Assembly: GCF_019049325.1 (NCBI RefSeq)
Contig: NZ_JAGMUO010000048.1
Coordinates: 38,174-102,173 of the forward strand
DNA from: Streptomyces sp. AC512_CC834
Lineage (GTDB): Bacteria > Actinomycetota > Actinomycetes > Streptomycetales > Streptomycetaceae
Reading direction: 5' to 3'
Length of the DNA stretch: 64,000 bases
A program made the translations under genes and the position numbers. Below the pieces are notes generated by a model. That model worked only from the letters and a program-made list of their open reading frames with translations, searched no databases and was not told the origin of the DNA. This document shows positions 32,385 through 40,830 of this stretch, piece by piece; within the stretch, counting starts at the first letter, position 1, and every line of letters begins with the position of its first letter.

Positions 32385-33158
32385 GTGCGGACAATTCATG
32401 TGATCGGTATCGGTGCGGGCGACCCCGACCAGCTCACGCTCCAGGCGGTCGGGGCGTTGCGGAGCACGGACGTCTTCTTCGTCCTGGACAAGGGCGAGGC
32501 GAAGGCCGACCTGGTGCGGCTGCGCCGGGACATGCTGGAGACGCACATACCGGAGGGGACGTACCGGATCGTCGAGGCGCGCGACCCCGAGCGGGACCGG
32601 AGCGCGGGCGGCGCGGCCTACTCCCCCGCCGTCGGGGACTGGCGCAGTGCCCGCGCCGGCATCTACGAGCGGCTGATCGCCGACGAGTTGGGCGAGGACG
32701 AGAGCGGCGCGTTCCTGGTGTGGGGCGACCCCGCGCTGTACGACAGCACGCTGGGCATTCTGGAGGAGATCCTGGAGCGCGGGGCGGTGGCGTTCGAGTA
32801 CGACGTGGTGCCCGGCATCAGCAGCGTCTCCGCGCTGGTCGCCCGGCACCGGACCGGGCTGAACCGGGTGGCGCGGCCGGTGCAGATCACCACCGGGCGG
32901 CGGCTCGCCGAGGGCTTCCCCGCGGACGCGGACGACGTCGTCGTGATGCTCGACGCCCATCAGACCTTCCGGCGGTACGCGGACCAGGACATCGACATCT
33001 ACTGGGGGGCCTACATAGGCACGCCGGACGAGATCCTCGCCTCCGGCCCGATCGCCGAGGCGGCGCCCCGCATCGAGCGGCTGCGCGCCGAGGCGCGGGA
33101 GCGCAAGGGCTGGATCATGGACACGTATCTGCTGCGGCGCAACCCCGGCGCAAGCTAG
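32385..33158 (+). CDS. cobF: Precorrin-6A synthase (deacetylating)
   Basis: A 257-residue tetrapyrrole methylase. The glycine-rich start IHVIGIGAGDPDQLTLQAV and the second SAM-binding stretch FLVWGDPALYDSTLGILEEI followed by YDVVPGISSVSAL mark the family. The ending GWIMDTYLLRRN is typical of CobF, which methylates C-1 of precorrin-5 with loss of acetate in aerobic cobalamin synthesis. The GTG start at 32385 has no strong ribosome site. It stands apart from other cob genes in the window, as a dispersed pathway member. Confidence 0.9.
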   Translation: MRTIHVIGIGAGDPDQLTLQAVGALRSTDVFFVLDKGEAKADLVRLRRDMLETHIPEGTYRIVEARDPERDRSAGGAAYSPAVGDWRSARAGIYERLIADELGEDESGAFLVWGDPALYDSTLGILEEILERGAVAFEYDVVPGISSVSALVARHRTGLNRVARPVQITTGRRLAEGFPADADDVVVMLDAHQTFRRYADQDIDIYWGAYIGTPDEILASGPIAEAAPRIERLRAEARERKGWIMDTYLLRRNPGAS

Positions 33159-33244
33159 ATACGCACGCGGGGGCGGCGACCGGGCCACACCCGCGCGGAC
33201 CGTTCCCGCATGCGTGGCCAGTGCACCGGTGTGATCGTGACCCT

Positions 33245-35365
33245 GTGACAGTCGCCGAGGAATCGCCGCGGACCGCCGCCACCCAGCCACCCGTGCTGGA
33301 CAGACGACGCCGCAACATCGTCTTCGTCACGATCATGCTCGGGATGCTGCTGGCCGCCCTGGACCAGACGATCGTCGGCACCGCGCTGCCGACGATCGTG
33401 TCGGACCTGGGCGGCGCCTCCCACATGTCGTGGGTGGTGACCTCGTACCTGCTCGCGGAGACCGTGGCGACGGTACTGGTCGGCAAGTTCGGCGACCTGT
33501 TCGGCCGCAAGGTGGTCTTCCAGGTCTCGGCGGTCGTGTTCATCACGGGCTCCTTCCTATGCGGGCTGGCCACGAACATGCCGCTGCTGATCACCTGGCG
33601 GGCGTTGCAGGGCATCGGCGCGGGCGGCCTGATGGTGACGGCGATGGCGCTGATCGCGGACGTCATCCCGCTGCGGGAGCGCGGCAAGTACCAGGGCGCC
33701 ATCGGCGCCGTGTTCGGGGTCGCGACGGTCATCGGGCCGCTGCTGGGCGGGCTGTTCACCGACCACCTGACCTGGCGCTGGGCGTTCTACGTCAACGTGC
33801 CCATCGCGATCGTCGTCGTCATCGCCGCCGCCCGCACCATCCCGGTGGTGAAGTCGGCCGTGCGGCCCGTCATCGACTACCTGGGCATCGCGCTCATCGC
33901 GGTCGGTGCCAGCGCGCTGATCCTGGCGACGAGCTGGGGCGGCAACGAGTACGCCTGGGGTTCGGGTGTCATCATCGGCCTGTTCGCGGGCGGACTGATC
34001 GCGCTGGCCCTGTTCTGCCTGGTGGAGACCCGGGCGGCCGAACCGATGCTTCCGATGCGGCTGTTCTCCAACCCGGTCTTCACGGTCTGCTCGATCCTCA
34101 GCTTCATCGTCGGCTTCGCGATGCTCGGCGCGCTCACGTATCTGCCGACCTATCTGCAGTACGTCGACGGCGACTCGGCCACCGTCTCGGGGGTCCGGAC
34201 GCTGCCGATGGTGGCGGGACTGCTGATCGCCTCGGTGTTCAGCGGCACCGTGGTCAGCAGGACGGGACGGTACCGGCTGTTCCCGATCGGGGGCACCCTG
34301 GTGATGGGCGTCGGCCTGTACCTGATGTCGCTGATGGGTCCGTCCACGGGCGCGGGTCTCGAGTCGCTGTACATGTTCGTGCTGGGCACGGGCATCGGCC
34401 TGTCCATGCAGGTGCTGACCATCGCCGTGCAGAACACGGTCGACTACGCCGACCTCGGCACCGCGACCTCCGGCGTCACCTTCTTCCGCACCCTGGGCAG
34501 TTCCTTCGGCACCGCCGTGTTCGGCACGATCTACGCCAACGCCCTCGGCCCCAACCTGCGGGACGGCATCGGCGACGCAGCGGCGACCGGCACCGCGGAT
34601 CCGTCGGTGATCGGCAGGGCGGCGACCAGCCCGGAGGGCGTGCACGGACTGCCGCCCGACGCGTCGGCGCCGATCGTGGGCGCGTACGCGGACACCATCC
34701 AGACCGTGTTCCTGTGGACGGTGCCGGTCGCGGCCGTCGGCTTCCTCGTCGCCCTGTTCCTCAAACAGGTGCAACTGCGCGACAGCGCCCGCGCGGGCTC
34801 CACGGACATGGGCGAGGGCTTCGCCTCGCCGCACGACGCCAGCAGCAGGCGGGCGCTGGAGGCCTCCGTCGGAAAGATCATCGGCGCCACGGAGCTGGAC
34901 ACAGCGCGCCGGCTCATCGCGGACAGCGACACGCGGCTGGACGTCGCCGGTGCCTGGGCCGTCATGCAGGTCGAGCTGTTCACGCGGCTGGTCGGGCACG
35001 CCGGCCTCGGCCTGATCGCCGCCCGCCGCCGGGTGCCGCCGGAGGTGCTGCTGCCGGTCTTCGACCGCATGGTCGAGGAGGGGTTTTTGACCCGCGACGG
35101 CTCCCTGCTCTCCCACACCGAGGCGGGCGCCCGCGAGGCCCTGATCATCGGTCGGGCCTGGGCGACCTGGCTGGAGAGCCGGGTGGAGCAGGACGTCGGC
35201 CGCCCCTCGGACACCGAGCTGCGCGCCGCCGTCGACTCCATCGCCAAGCGCCTGCTGGTGGAGGACCTCAGCAACGGCCTGCCGGAGCGGGTCAGGCCAG
35301 CAGGAGCTGCAGACCGCCCACGATCGTCGCCGCGATCACCAGACGCTCGAACAGGCGTTGGTTGA
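33245..35365 (+). CDS. DHA2-family MFS drug exporter with a C-terminal cytoplasmic domain
   Basis: About 706 residues. Residues 25-515 are a 14-helix DHA2 exporter (MLGMLLAALDQTIVGTALPTI; GKFGDLFGRKVVF; WRALQGIGAGGLMVTAMALI). After the last helix (VPVAAVGFLVALFLKQVQL) comes a further 170-residue soluble part (about 535-700) that looks like a winged-helix region (DVAGAWAVMQVELFTRLVGH ... EEGFLTRDGSLLSHTEAG). GTG 33245 is the last start before the conserved region but its ribosome site is weak. The 3' end overlaps the convergent TauE gene by 74 bp. Confidence 0.88.
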   Translation: MTVAEESPRTAATQPPVLDRRRRNIVFVTIMLGMLLAALDQTIVGTALPTIVSDLGGASHMSWVVTSYLLAETVATVLVGKFGDLFGRKVVFQVSAVVFITGSFLCGLATNMPLLITWRALQGIGAGGLMVTAMALIADVIPLRERGKYQGAIGAVFGVATVIGPLLGGLFTDHLTWRWAFYVNVPIAIVVVIAAARTIPVVKSAVRPVIDYLGIALIAVGASALILATSWGGNEYAWGSGVIIGLFAGGLIALALFCLVETRAAEPMLPMRLFSNPVFTVCSILSFIVGFAMLGALTYLPTYLQYVDGDSATVSGVRTLPMVAGLLIASVFSGTVVSRTGRYRLFPIGGTLVMGVGLYLMSLMGPSTGAGLESLYMFVLGTGIGLSMQVLTIAVQNTVDYADLGTATSGVTFFRTLGSSFGTAVFGTIYANALGPNLRDGIGDAAATGTADPSVIGRAATSPEGVHGLPPDASAPIVGAYADTIQTVFLWTVPVAAVGFLVALFLKQVQLRDSARAGSTDMGEGFASPHDASSRRALEASVGKIIGATELDTARRLIADSDTRLDVAGAWAVMQVELFTRLVGHAGLGLIAARRRVPPEVLLPVFDRMVEEGFLTRDGSLLSHTEAGAREALIIGRAWATWLESRVEQDVGRPSDTELRAAVDSIAKRLLVEDLSNGLPERVRPAGAADRPRSSPRSPDARTGVG

Positions 35366-36065
35366 TCCGGTTCACGGCCCACCTGCCGAGGAACGCGCCG
35401 GGCACCACGAAGACCACCAGTGCCGCGTCGAGGAGCAGTGAACGGTCGTCGATCAGGCCGAGGCCCGCGCTGAAGGGCAGCTTGGACACGTTGACGATCA
35501 GGAAGAAGAACGCCGACGTGCCCAGGAAGCCGAGTTTGCGGAAGCCCGCGGAGAGCAGGTACATCGACATCACCGGGCCGCCCGCGTTGGCGACCATCGT
35601 GGTGAACCCGCCGAGGACCCCGTAGGAGCGGGCCTTCACTCGGCCGGTGCGCGAGGTGATCCGGTCCGGCTGCTCCGCGTCGTCGGCCCGCCGCCGGCGC
35701 CACACCGTCACCCCGGCCATGAACAGCAGGATCACGCCGATCGACGTCCGGACCACCGTGTCGTCGGCCCACACCAGGAAGAGCGTGCCGACGACCACGC
35801 CCACCCCCACCGCCGGGAACAGCCGCCACAGGGTCGGCCAGTGCGCGTGCCGCCGGTAGGTGAGGACGGCCAGGATGTCGCCGGCGATCAGGATCGGCAG
35901 CAGGACGCCGGTGGAGGCGCGGGCGGGCAGGACCGCCGCGAAGACCGCCAGGCTGACGGTGTTGGCCCCGCTCACCGCGGTCTTGGAGAAGCCGACGAGC
36001 AGGGCCGCGAGGGCGAGGGCGGCGAACTCCCAGCCGGTGAGGTGCCAGAGCGTCATGGTGTCCAT
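35292..36065 (-). CDS. TauE/SafE-family anion exporter
   Basis: About 257 residues and eight hydrophobic segments, with the family repeat seen in LALAALLVGFSKTAVSGANTV near the N terminus and YGVLGGFTTMVANAGGPVMSMYLL in the second half. Members export sulfite, sulfonates or organosulfur acids. The start is uncertain between ATG 36065, ATG 36056 and an upstream GTG at 36089, none with a strong ribosome site. Its stop lies inside the end of the DHA2 gene on the other strand. Confidence 0.85.
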   Translation of the reverse strand: MDTMTLWHLTGWEFAALALAALLVGFSKTAVSGANTVSLAVFAAVLPARASTGVLLPILIAGDILAVLTYRRHAHWPTLWRLFPAVGVGVVVGTLFLVWADDTVVRTSIGVILLFMAGVTVWRRRRADDAEQPDRITSRTGRVKARSYGVLGGFTTMVANAGGPVMSMYLLSAGFRKLGFLGTSAFFFLIVNVSKLPFSAGLGLIDDRSLLLDAALVVFVVPGAFLGRWAVNRINQRLFERLVIAATIVGGLQLLLA

Positions 36066-36165
36066 TGCGGAGACCGATGCTATGCGCACCGGTCCGGCAC
36101 CGTAAGCACCGTCTCGCCCATTGATCCTTAGCGGTCGCTGTACGGGTCCTCGACCGGTCGCGCGG

Positions 36166-37353
36166 TCAGTGCCGCTCGACGAGCACCGCGCTGCCCTGCC
36201 CCACGCCCACGCACATCGTGGCCAGCCCGCGGGCGGCTCCCGTGCGGCGCATGCGGTGCAGGAGGGTGGTGAGGATGCGGGCGCCGGAGCAGCCGAGCGG
36301 GTGGCCCAGCGCGATGGCGCCGCCGGTGGGGTTGACCAGGTCGGGGTCGATGCCGAGCTGGTCGACGCAGGCGAGGGCCTGCGCGGCGAACGCCTCGTTG
36401 AACTCGGCCTCCGCGATGTCGCCGATGCTCCAGCCGGCCCGGGCGAGGACCTTGCGGGTGGCGGGGACCGGGCCGATGCCCATGACGTCCGGGTGGACGC
36501 CGGCCGAGCCGCCTGCGACGTAGCGGCCGAGCGACTCCAGGCCCAGGTTGTTCAGGGCCTCCTCGCTGACCAGCAGGAGTCCGGCGGCGCCGTCGTTCAT
36601 CGGGGAGGCGTTGCCCGCGGTGACCGTGCCGCCGGGGCGGAAGACGGGCTTCAGGCGGCCCAGCTTCTCCAGGGAGGTGTCCTCGCGGACGCACTCGTCG
36701 GTGTCGACGACCACCCCGTCGGGGCGCTCGACGGGGAGGAGTTCGTCGTCGAAGTGGCCGTCCTTGCGGGCCTCGGCGGCGAGGCGGTGGCTGCGCAGGG
36801 CGAACCCGTCCTGGCGTTCGCGCGGGACGCCGTACCGCTCGGCGACCTCCTCCGCCGTCTCGCCCATGGCCAGCAGGCCGTGCAGGTCCTTCATCGCCGG
36901 GTTGACCAGGCGCCAGCCGAGCCGGGTGTCGGCGGTCTCGATGCGGTGCGGCAGGGCCTCGTCCGGGCGGGGCAGCACGAAGGGGGCGCGGCTCATAGAC
37001 TCCGAGCCGCCCGCGAGCACGACGTCGGCCTCGCCGGCGGCGATGGTGCGGGCGGCGGTCGTGACGGCCTCGAGGCCGGAGGCGCACAGCCGGTTCACCG
37101 TGGCGCCCGGCACGGATTCGGGCAGGCCCGCGAGCAGGGCGGCCATCCGGGCGACGTTGCGGTTGTCCTCGCCCGCCTGGTTGGCGGCGCCCCAGTACAC
37201 GTCGTCGACGCGGGCGGGGTCGAGCGCGGGCACGTCGGCGACCAGGCCCCGGATCACGGCGGCGGCGAGGTCGTCGGGCCGTACGGCGGACAGGGCGCCG
37301 CGCAGCTTGCCGATCGGGGTGCGGCGGGCGGCCGCGAAGTGGACGGGACGCAC
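36166..37353 (-). CDS. Thiolase (acetyl-CoA acetyltransferase / 3-oxoadipyl-CoA thiolase type)
   Basis: A 395-residue thiolase with the full triad: Cys90 in VNRLCASG, His351 in GHPLGCSG and Cys381 in MCVGVGQG. The overall sequence is close to the PcaF group (3-oxoadipyl-CoA thiolase), which ends the beta-ketoadipate route, but acetoacetyl-CoA thiolase cannot be excluded. The GTG start at 37353 has AGGAG 7 bp upstream; a longer frame upstream is not supported. An array of three 15-bp direct repeats at 37454 lies in its promoter region. Confidence 0.9.
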   Translation of the reverse strand: MRPVHFAAARRTPIGKLRGALSAVRPDDLAAAVIRGLVADVPALDPARVDDVYWGAANQAGEDNRNVARMAALLAGLPESVPGATVNRLCASGLEAVTTAARTIAAGEADVVLAGGSESMSRAPFVLPRPDEALPHRIETADTRLGWRLVNPAMKDLHGLLAMGETAEEVAERYGVPRERQDGFALRSHRLAAEARKDGHFDDELLPVERPDGVVVDTDECVREDTSLEKLGRLKPVFRPGGTVTAGNASPMNDGAAGLLLVSEEALNNLGLESLGRYVAGGSAGVHPDVMGIGPVPATRKVLARAGWSIGDIAEAEFNEAFAAQALACVDQLGIDPDLVNPTGGAIALGHPLGCSGARILTTLLHRMRRTGAARGLATMCVGVGQGSAVLVERH

Positions 37354-37453
37354 GAGGTGACTCCTGACCGTCGGCGCGCGGTCACCGGGCGGCACACCGC
37401 CACCCGGCCGACCTTCGCGAACCTTGATGGGCACTGCATCCAGAGCACCGCCG

Positions 37454-37498
37454 TAATCAGCGGCGCCTTAATCAGCAACGCCTTAATTAGCACTGCTA
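37454..37498. promoter_or_regulatory. Three 15-bp iterons between thiolase and hydrolase genes
   Basis: TAATCAGC or TAATTAGC begins at 37454, 37469 and 37484, exactly 15 bp apart, with intervening GGCGCCT and AACGCCT spacers. It lies in a short AT-rich island with TATAGA-like sequence at 37508. Likely a cooperative operator for the thiolase and/or the divergent hydrolase. Confidence 0.65.
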
Positions 37499-37575
37499 GT
37501 TTTAGACTATAGACCGCCGCGGTGCGTCCTGGGAAGATCCTCCGGACGACCGCCACCGACGCAGCCGGAGGAGAC

Positions 37576-38388
37576 ATGACCGAGGCCGCCCGCGAACACA
37601 CCCTGAGCGGAACGCGGGGACGGATCACCGTCCGCGAGTGGCCCGCCGGGCATCCCCGCTACGTCGCGCTGCTGGTCCACGGATACGGCGAGCACACCGG
37701 CCGCTACGAGGAGGTGGCCGGCGTCCTGACCGGCCACGGCGCCGCCGTCTACGCGCCGGACCACACCGGGCACGGGCGCTCGGACGGCGAGCGGGTGGTG
37801 ATCGGGGACTTCGAGGACGTGGTCACCGACCTGCACGCCGTGGCGGACCTCGCCCGCGCCGCCCACCCCGGCCTGCCGGTCGTCATGATCGGACACTCCA
37901 TGGGCGGCCTCATCGCCTCCCGCTACGCGCAGCGCCACCCCGGTGAGCTGACGGCACTGGTGCTGTCGGGACCCGTCATCGGCGACTGGGAGCTGCCGCG
38001 CCGACTGCTCGCCCTCGATGAGATCCCCGACACCCCGATCAGCCCGGCCTCGCTCTCCCGCGACCCGGCGGTCGGCGCGGCGTACGCGGCGGACCCGCTG
38101 GTGTGGCACGGACCGATGAAACGGCCGACCCTTCAGGCGTTCGTGCGGACGCTGGAGACCGTGGCCAAGAGCGGCGACGTCGGCCGGCTGCCGCTGCTGT
38201 GGGTGCACGGGGACGACGACCGGCTGGTGCCGCTGCCCGGCAGCCGCCTCGGCGTCGAGCCGCTGAGCGGCGGCGACCTGACCGAGCGGATCTACCCGGG
38301 CGCCCGGCACGAGGTCTTCAACGAGACGAACCGCGCGGAGGTGTTCGCGGACGTCACGCACTTCCTGGACGGCGTGCTCGCCCGCTGA
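37576..38388 (+). CDS. Alpha/beta hydrolase, monoacylglycerol lipase/lysophospholipase type
   Basis: A 270-residue serine hydrolase of the Hydrolase_4 group. VHGYGEHTGRY carries the oxyanion region, GHSMGG the nucleophile Ser108, HGDDDRLV the Asp and GARHEVFNE the His. GGAGGAG lies just upstream of ATG 37576. No signal peptide is seen, so it acts in the cytoplasm on lipid esters such as monoglycerides. It shares its promoter region with the divergent thiolase; a joint role in fatty acid release and oxidation is possible. Confidence 0.9.
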   Translation: MTEAAREHTLSGTRGRITVREWPAGHPRYVALLVHGYGEHTGRYEEVAGVLTGHGAAVYAPDHTGHGRSDGERVVIGDFEDVVTDLHAVADLARAAHPGLPVVMIGHSMGGLIASRYAQRHPGELTALVLSGPVIGDWELPRRLLALDEIPDTPISPASLSRDPAVGAAYAADPLVWHGPMKRPTLQAFVRTLETVAKSGDVGRLPLLWVHGDDDRLVPLPGSRLGVEPLSGGDLTERIYPGARHEVFNETNRAEVFADVTHFLDGVLAR

Positions 38389-38546
38389 CCGGCACCGCGC
38401 CCGCTCCGGGGCGCCGGGCGTTTGCCCCCGGAGCCCGCCGGTCGTTTGCTCCTGGGCCCCATGGGCACCCGCGCCCGCATGGAGTGCCGAACGCGGTACG
38501 CACGGACGCACACGTTCGCACGTACCCACGAAAAGAGGGGCCCCTG

Positions 38547-38879
38547 ATGGCCGACGCCCTCGAACTCGACGCGCTGTGGGAGGACTTTCACCGCGTGGTA
38601 AACATGACCTCCGCGGAACTCGCCGCCTGGCTGCGGGTACGCGATTCCGGTGAGCTGACCGAGCCGCTGCCGGACGACGCCGGACCGCCGCTGGGGCAGC
38701 ACGTCCTCGCGATCCTGCAGAAGCGGCGCACAGACCTCACGGAGGACGACCTGCGGGCGATGCGCAAGGTCGTGGACACCGTGACCTCGCGGGCCGACCT
38801 GGAGAACGAGCCCGCGTCCGACGACACCGGGCTCAGGCACCGGCTCATGACGGTCGGTCACGACCCGCTGAAGCCGTAG
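38547..38879 (+). CDS. DUF3140-domain protein
   Basis: A 110-residue protein whose N-terminal DALWEDFHRVVNMTSAELAAWL is the DUF3140 hallmark, followed by LGQHVLAILQKRRTDLTEDDLRAMRKVVDTV, a helical stretch. Start ATG 38547 with AGAGGGG upstream. No catalytic motif is visible. It is 2 bp before the HhH gene, so the two are probably one transcript; actinobacterial DUF3140 proteins are thought to be DNA-related, but I see no direct proof here. Confidence 0.85.
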   Translation: MADALELDALWEDFHRVVNMTSAELAAWLRVRDSGELTEPLPDDAGPPLGQHVLAILQKRRTDLTEDDLRAMRKVVDTVTSRADLENEPASDDTGLRHRLMTVGHDPLKP

Positions 38880-38881
38880 CC

Positions 38882-39532
38882 ATGAGCCGCGACCAACGAC
38901 GCATCGTGCGCGAACTCGTCGACACGCACGGGCAGACGTACGCCGACGAGGCGGGCATCCGGCTCAAGGACACCCCGCAGCCGCTGTACCGGCTGCTGGT
39001 CCTCGCGCACCTGCTCAGCGCCCGCATCAGCGCCTCCATCGCGCTCGCCACCGCCCGAGCCCTCAACGAGGCGGGGCTGCGCGACCCGCGCCGCATGGCC
39101 GACGCCGCATGGCAGGAACGGGTGGACGCGCTCGGCCGGGGCGGCTACCGGCGCTACGACGAGCGCACCGCCACCCAGCTCGGCGAGGCCGCCGGACTGC
39201 TGACCGAGCGGTGGGGCGGTGACCTGCGCCGGCTCCGCGAGGAGGCGGACGGCGAGGTCTCCGAAGTGCGACGGCTGCTTCAGGAGTTCCCCGGAGTGGG
39301 TCCGACCGGCGCGGACATCTTCCTGCGCGAGGCCCAGCTCGTCTGGCCCGAGGCGGCCCCCTACCTGGACCGCAAGGCCCTCCAGGGCGCGGAACGCCTC
39401 AGCCTGCCCGGGGACCCGGACCGGCTCCTCGGCCTGGCGGGGACGACGGAACCGGCCGTGCTCGCGGCCGCGCTGGTGCGCGCGGCGGTGGACAAGGACG
39501 TCAGCCGGGACACCCTCGACCGCGTCGGCTGA
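38882..39532 (+). CDS. HhH-GPD (endonuclease III-like) DNA glycosylase-type protein
   Basis: A 216-residue helix-hairpin-helix protein. The hairpin is FPGVGPTGADIF (136-147) and the conserved Asp is Asp163 in YLDRKAL. The Lys of bifunctional endonuclease III (in GVGRKTA) is replaced, so any activity would be that of a simple glycosylase. No four-Cys iron-sulfur loop is present at the C terminus. Immediately follows the DUF3140 gene. The DNA lesion is unknown. Confidence 0.85.
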   Translation: MSRDQRRIVRELVDTHGQTYADEAGIRLKDTPQPLYRLLVLAHLLSARISASIALATARALNEAGLRDPRRMADAAWQERVDALGRGGYRRYDERTATQLGEAAGLLTERWGGDLRRLREEADGEVSEVRRLLQEFPGVGPTGADIFLREAQLVWPEAAPYLDRKALQGAERLSLPGDPDRLLGLAGTTEPAVLAAALVRAAVDKDVSRDTLDRVG

Positions 39533-39560
39533 GGCGACTGAGGCGGCTGAGGCGGTTAGG
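39527..39560. repeat. 9-bp TGAGGCGGC tandem repeat after the HhH gene
   Basis: About four imperfect copies of TGAGGCGGC beginning at the stop codon. Confidence 0.6.
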
Positions 39561-39634
39561 GGGCGCCGTTTGGATCAGGGCGGCTCCAGGCAACGGTGCC
39601 GTGTTGCCGACCCGAGCGGGGGCGATGGTGCCCC

Positions 39635-39664
39635 TCCCGCGCGAGCGAAGCCGAGCGTGGGGAA
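39635..39664. repeat. Dispersed palindromic repeat, second copy
   Basis: Contains GCGCGAGCGAAGCCGAGCGT flanked by CCC and GGGG, as at 9632-9659. Here it is intergenic, 130 bp upstream of the lipoprotein gene, and forms a stem between its C and G runs. Confidence 0.8.
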
Positions 39665-39795
39665 GCGCGTGCCAGACCCCACGCCCCCGGCAAGATGTCG
39701 GTGGCCGGTCACCCGAACAACCCCGTGCGCTGGTGGGTCGGCGGGTGCGGTGGTGCGCTGAGGACACCGTTTCCCGTCCCAGGAGGCATCCCGCG

Positions 39796-40677
39796 ATGAG
39801 CCGTCGTCCGTCCCACCCCGTCCGTCTCATGGCCTCCGCCCTGGCGGCGGGCGCGCTGCTGACCACAGCGGCCTGCTCGGACGGCGGCGGCTCGGGAACC
39901 GCCGCGGACACTGCCGCCGAAACCGCCGCCGAACAGGCCGGGGTCGCCGAGCAGAACGCGGCGAAGCAGACCCCGAGCGGCTCGCCCACGACCTCCCCGA
40001 CCGGCTCGCCCAGCGCCTCACCCTCCGCCCTCACCGAGTCCGGCGCCAAGGCCGCCCTGCTCACCGAGGCCGACCTGGAGGGCGAGTGGAACCAGGTCCA
40101 GGACGCGGACAAGTGGCGCGACCGGCTGCTCGTCGGCGAGGTCGACGTCTCCGACTTCCTGACCGCGAAGACCGACGCCGCGGACTGTCAGCAGTTGCTC
40201 GACGGGCTCTACCGCGACAACCTGCTGGGCGAGCCGTCGGGACCGTCGGCGCTCACCGGCTTCGAGCAGGGCGACGCCCGCCTCCTCGAGCAGGTCGCCG
40301 GCTACGACCGCGCCGGCCTCGACGACCGCCTGAAGTGGATGGACTCACTGCCGCAGACGTGCGACGAGTTCACCGCGACCGGCTCCGAGGGCGAGAAGCG
40401 CACGGTCCAGGTGACCGAGGCCTCGGTGCCCGACGTGGGCGACGCCCGCGAGGGCCTGCACGTGACCGTGCAGGGCACCGCCGACGCCACTCCCGTCACG
40501 CTCACCCTGGACATCGCCGCCGTACGCGTCGGCACCTCCGCCCTCACCGTCACGGGCGGCGGTCTGGACGGCGGTCAGACCTCCTCCGTCGAGCAGGGCG
40601 TACGGCAGGGCACGGAGCGCCTGAAGACCGTGCTGTCCGGGGGAACCCCGTCGCCGCAGCCCACCAACCTGGACTGA
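39796..40677 (+). CDS. Putative lipoprotein of unknown function
   Basis: A 293-residue secreted lipoprotein. The signal peptide ends in a lipobox at TTAACS (Cys27), then a low-complexity Ala/Glu/Gln and Ser/Pro/Thr linker (about 30-75), then a globular part. The globular part has two cysteines (TDAADCQQLL and LPQTCDEF) that may form a disulfide, and beta-rich ending VTLTLDIAAVRVGTSALTVTGGG. AGGAGG lies 9 bp before ATG 39796. I recognise no named domain; it is probably a cell-surface protein. Confidence 0.85.
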   Translation: MSRRPSHPVRLMASALAAGALLTTAACSDGGGSGTAADTAAETAAEQAGVAEQNAAKQTPSGSPTTSPTGSPSASPSALTESGAKAALLTEADLEGEWNQVQDADKWRDRLLVGEVDVSDFLTAKTDAADCQQLLDGLYRDNLLGEPSGPSALTGFEQGDARLLEQVAGYDRAGLDDRLKWMDSLPQTCDEFTATGSEGEKRTVQVTEASVPDVGDAREGLHVTVQGTADATPVTLTLDIAAVRVGTSALTVTGGGLDGGQTSSVEQGVRQGTERLKTVLSGGTPSPQPTNLD

Positions 40678-40703
40678 CCGGCCGACACAACTGCCCCGCA
40701 CCC

Positions 40704-40732
40704 GCCCCGCGTCGACCGGCGCCGCGCGGGGC
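40704..40732 (+). terminator. Hairpin after the lipoprotein gene
   Basis: GCCCCGCG and CGCGGGGC arms with a 13-nt loop, 27 bp past the stop. No T-run, as usual in this genus. Confidence 0.6.
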
Positions 40733-40830
40733 ACCGCCGTGTGCGCACATCCGGTGAAACCCGGACGGCGTGATCACCGCGGCGGCACAATGGTGCGCGA
40801 CGGACGGCGCACGCGCGAAGGAGCCGACAC

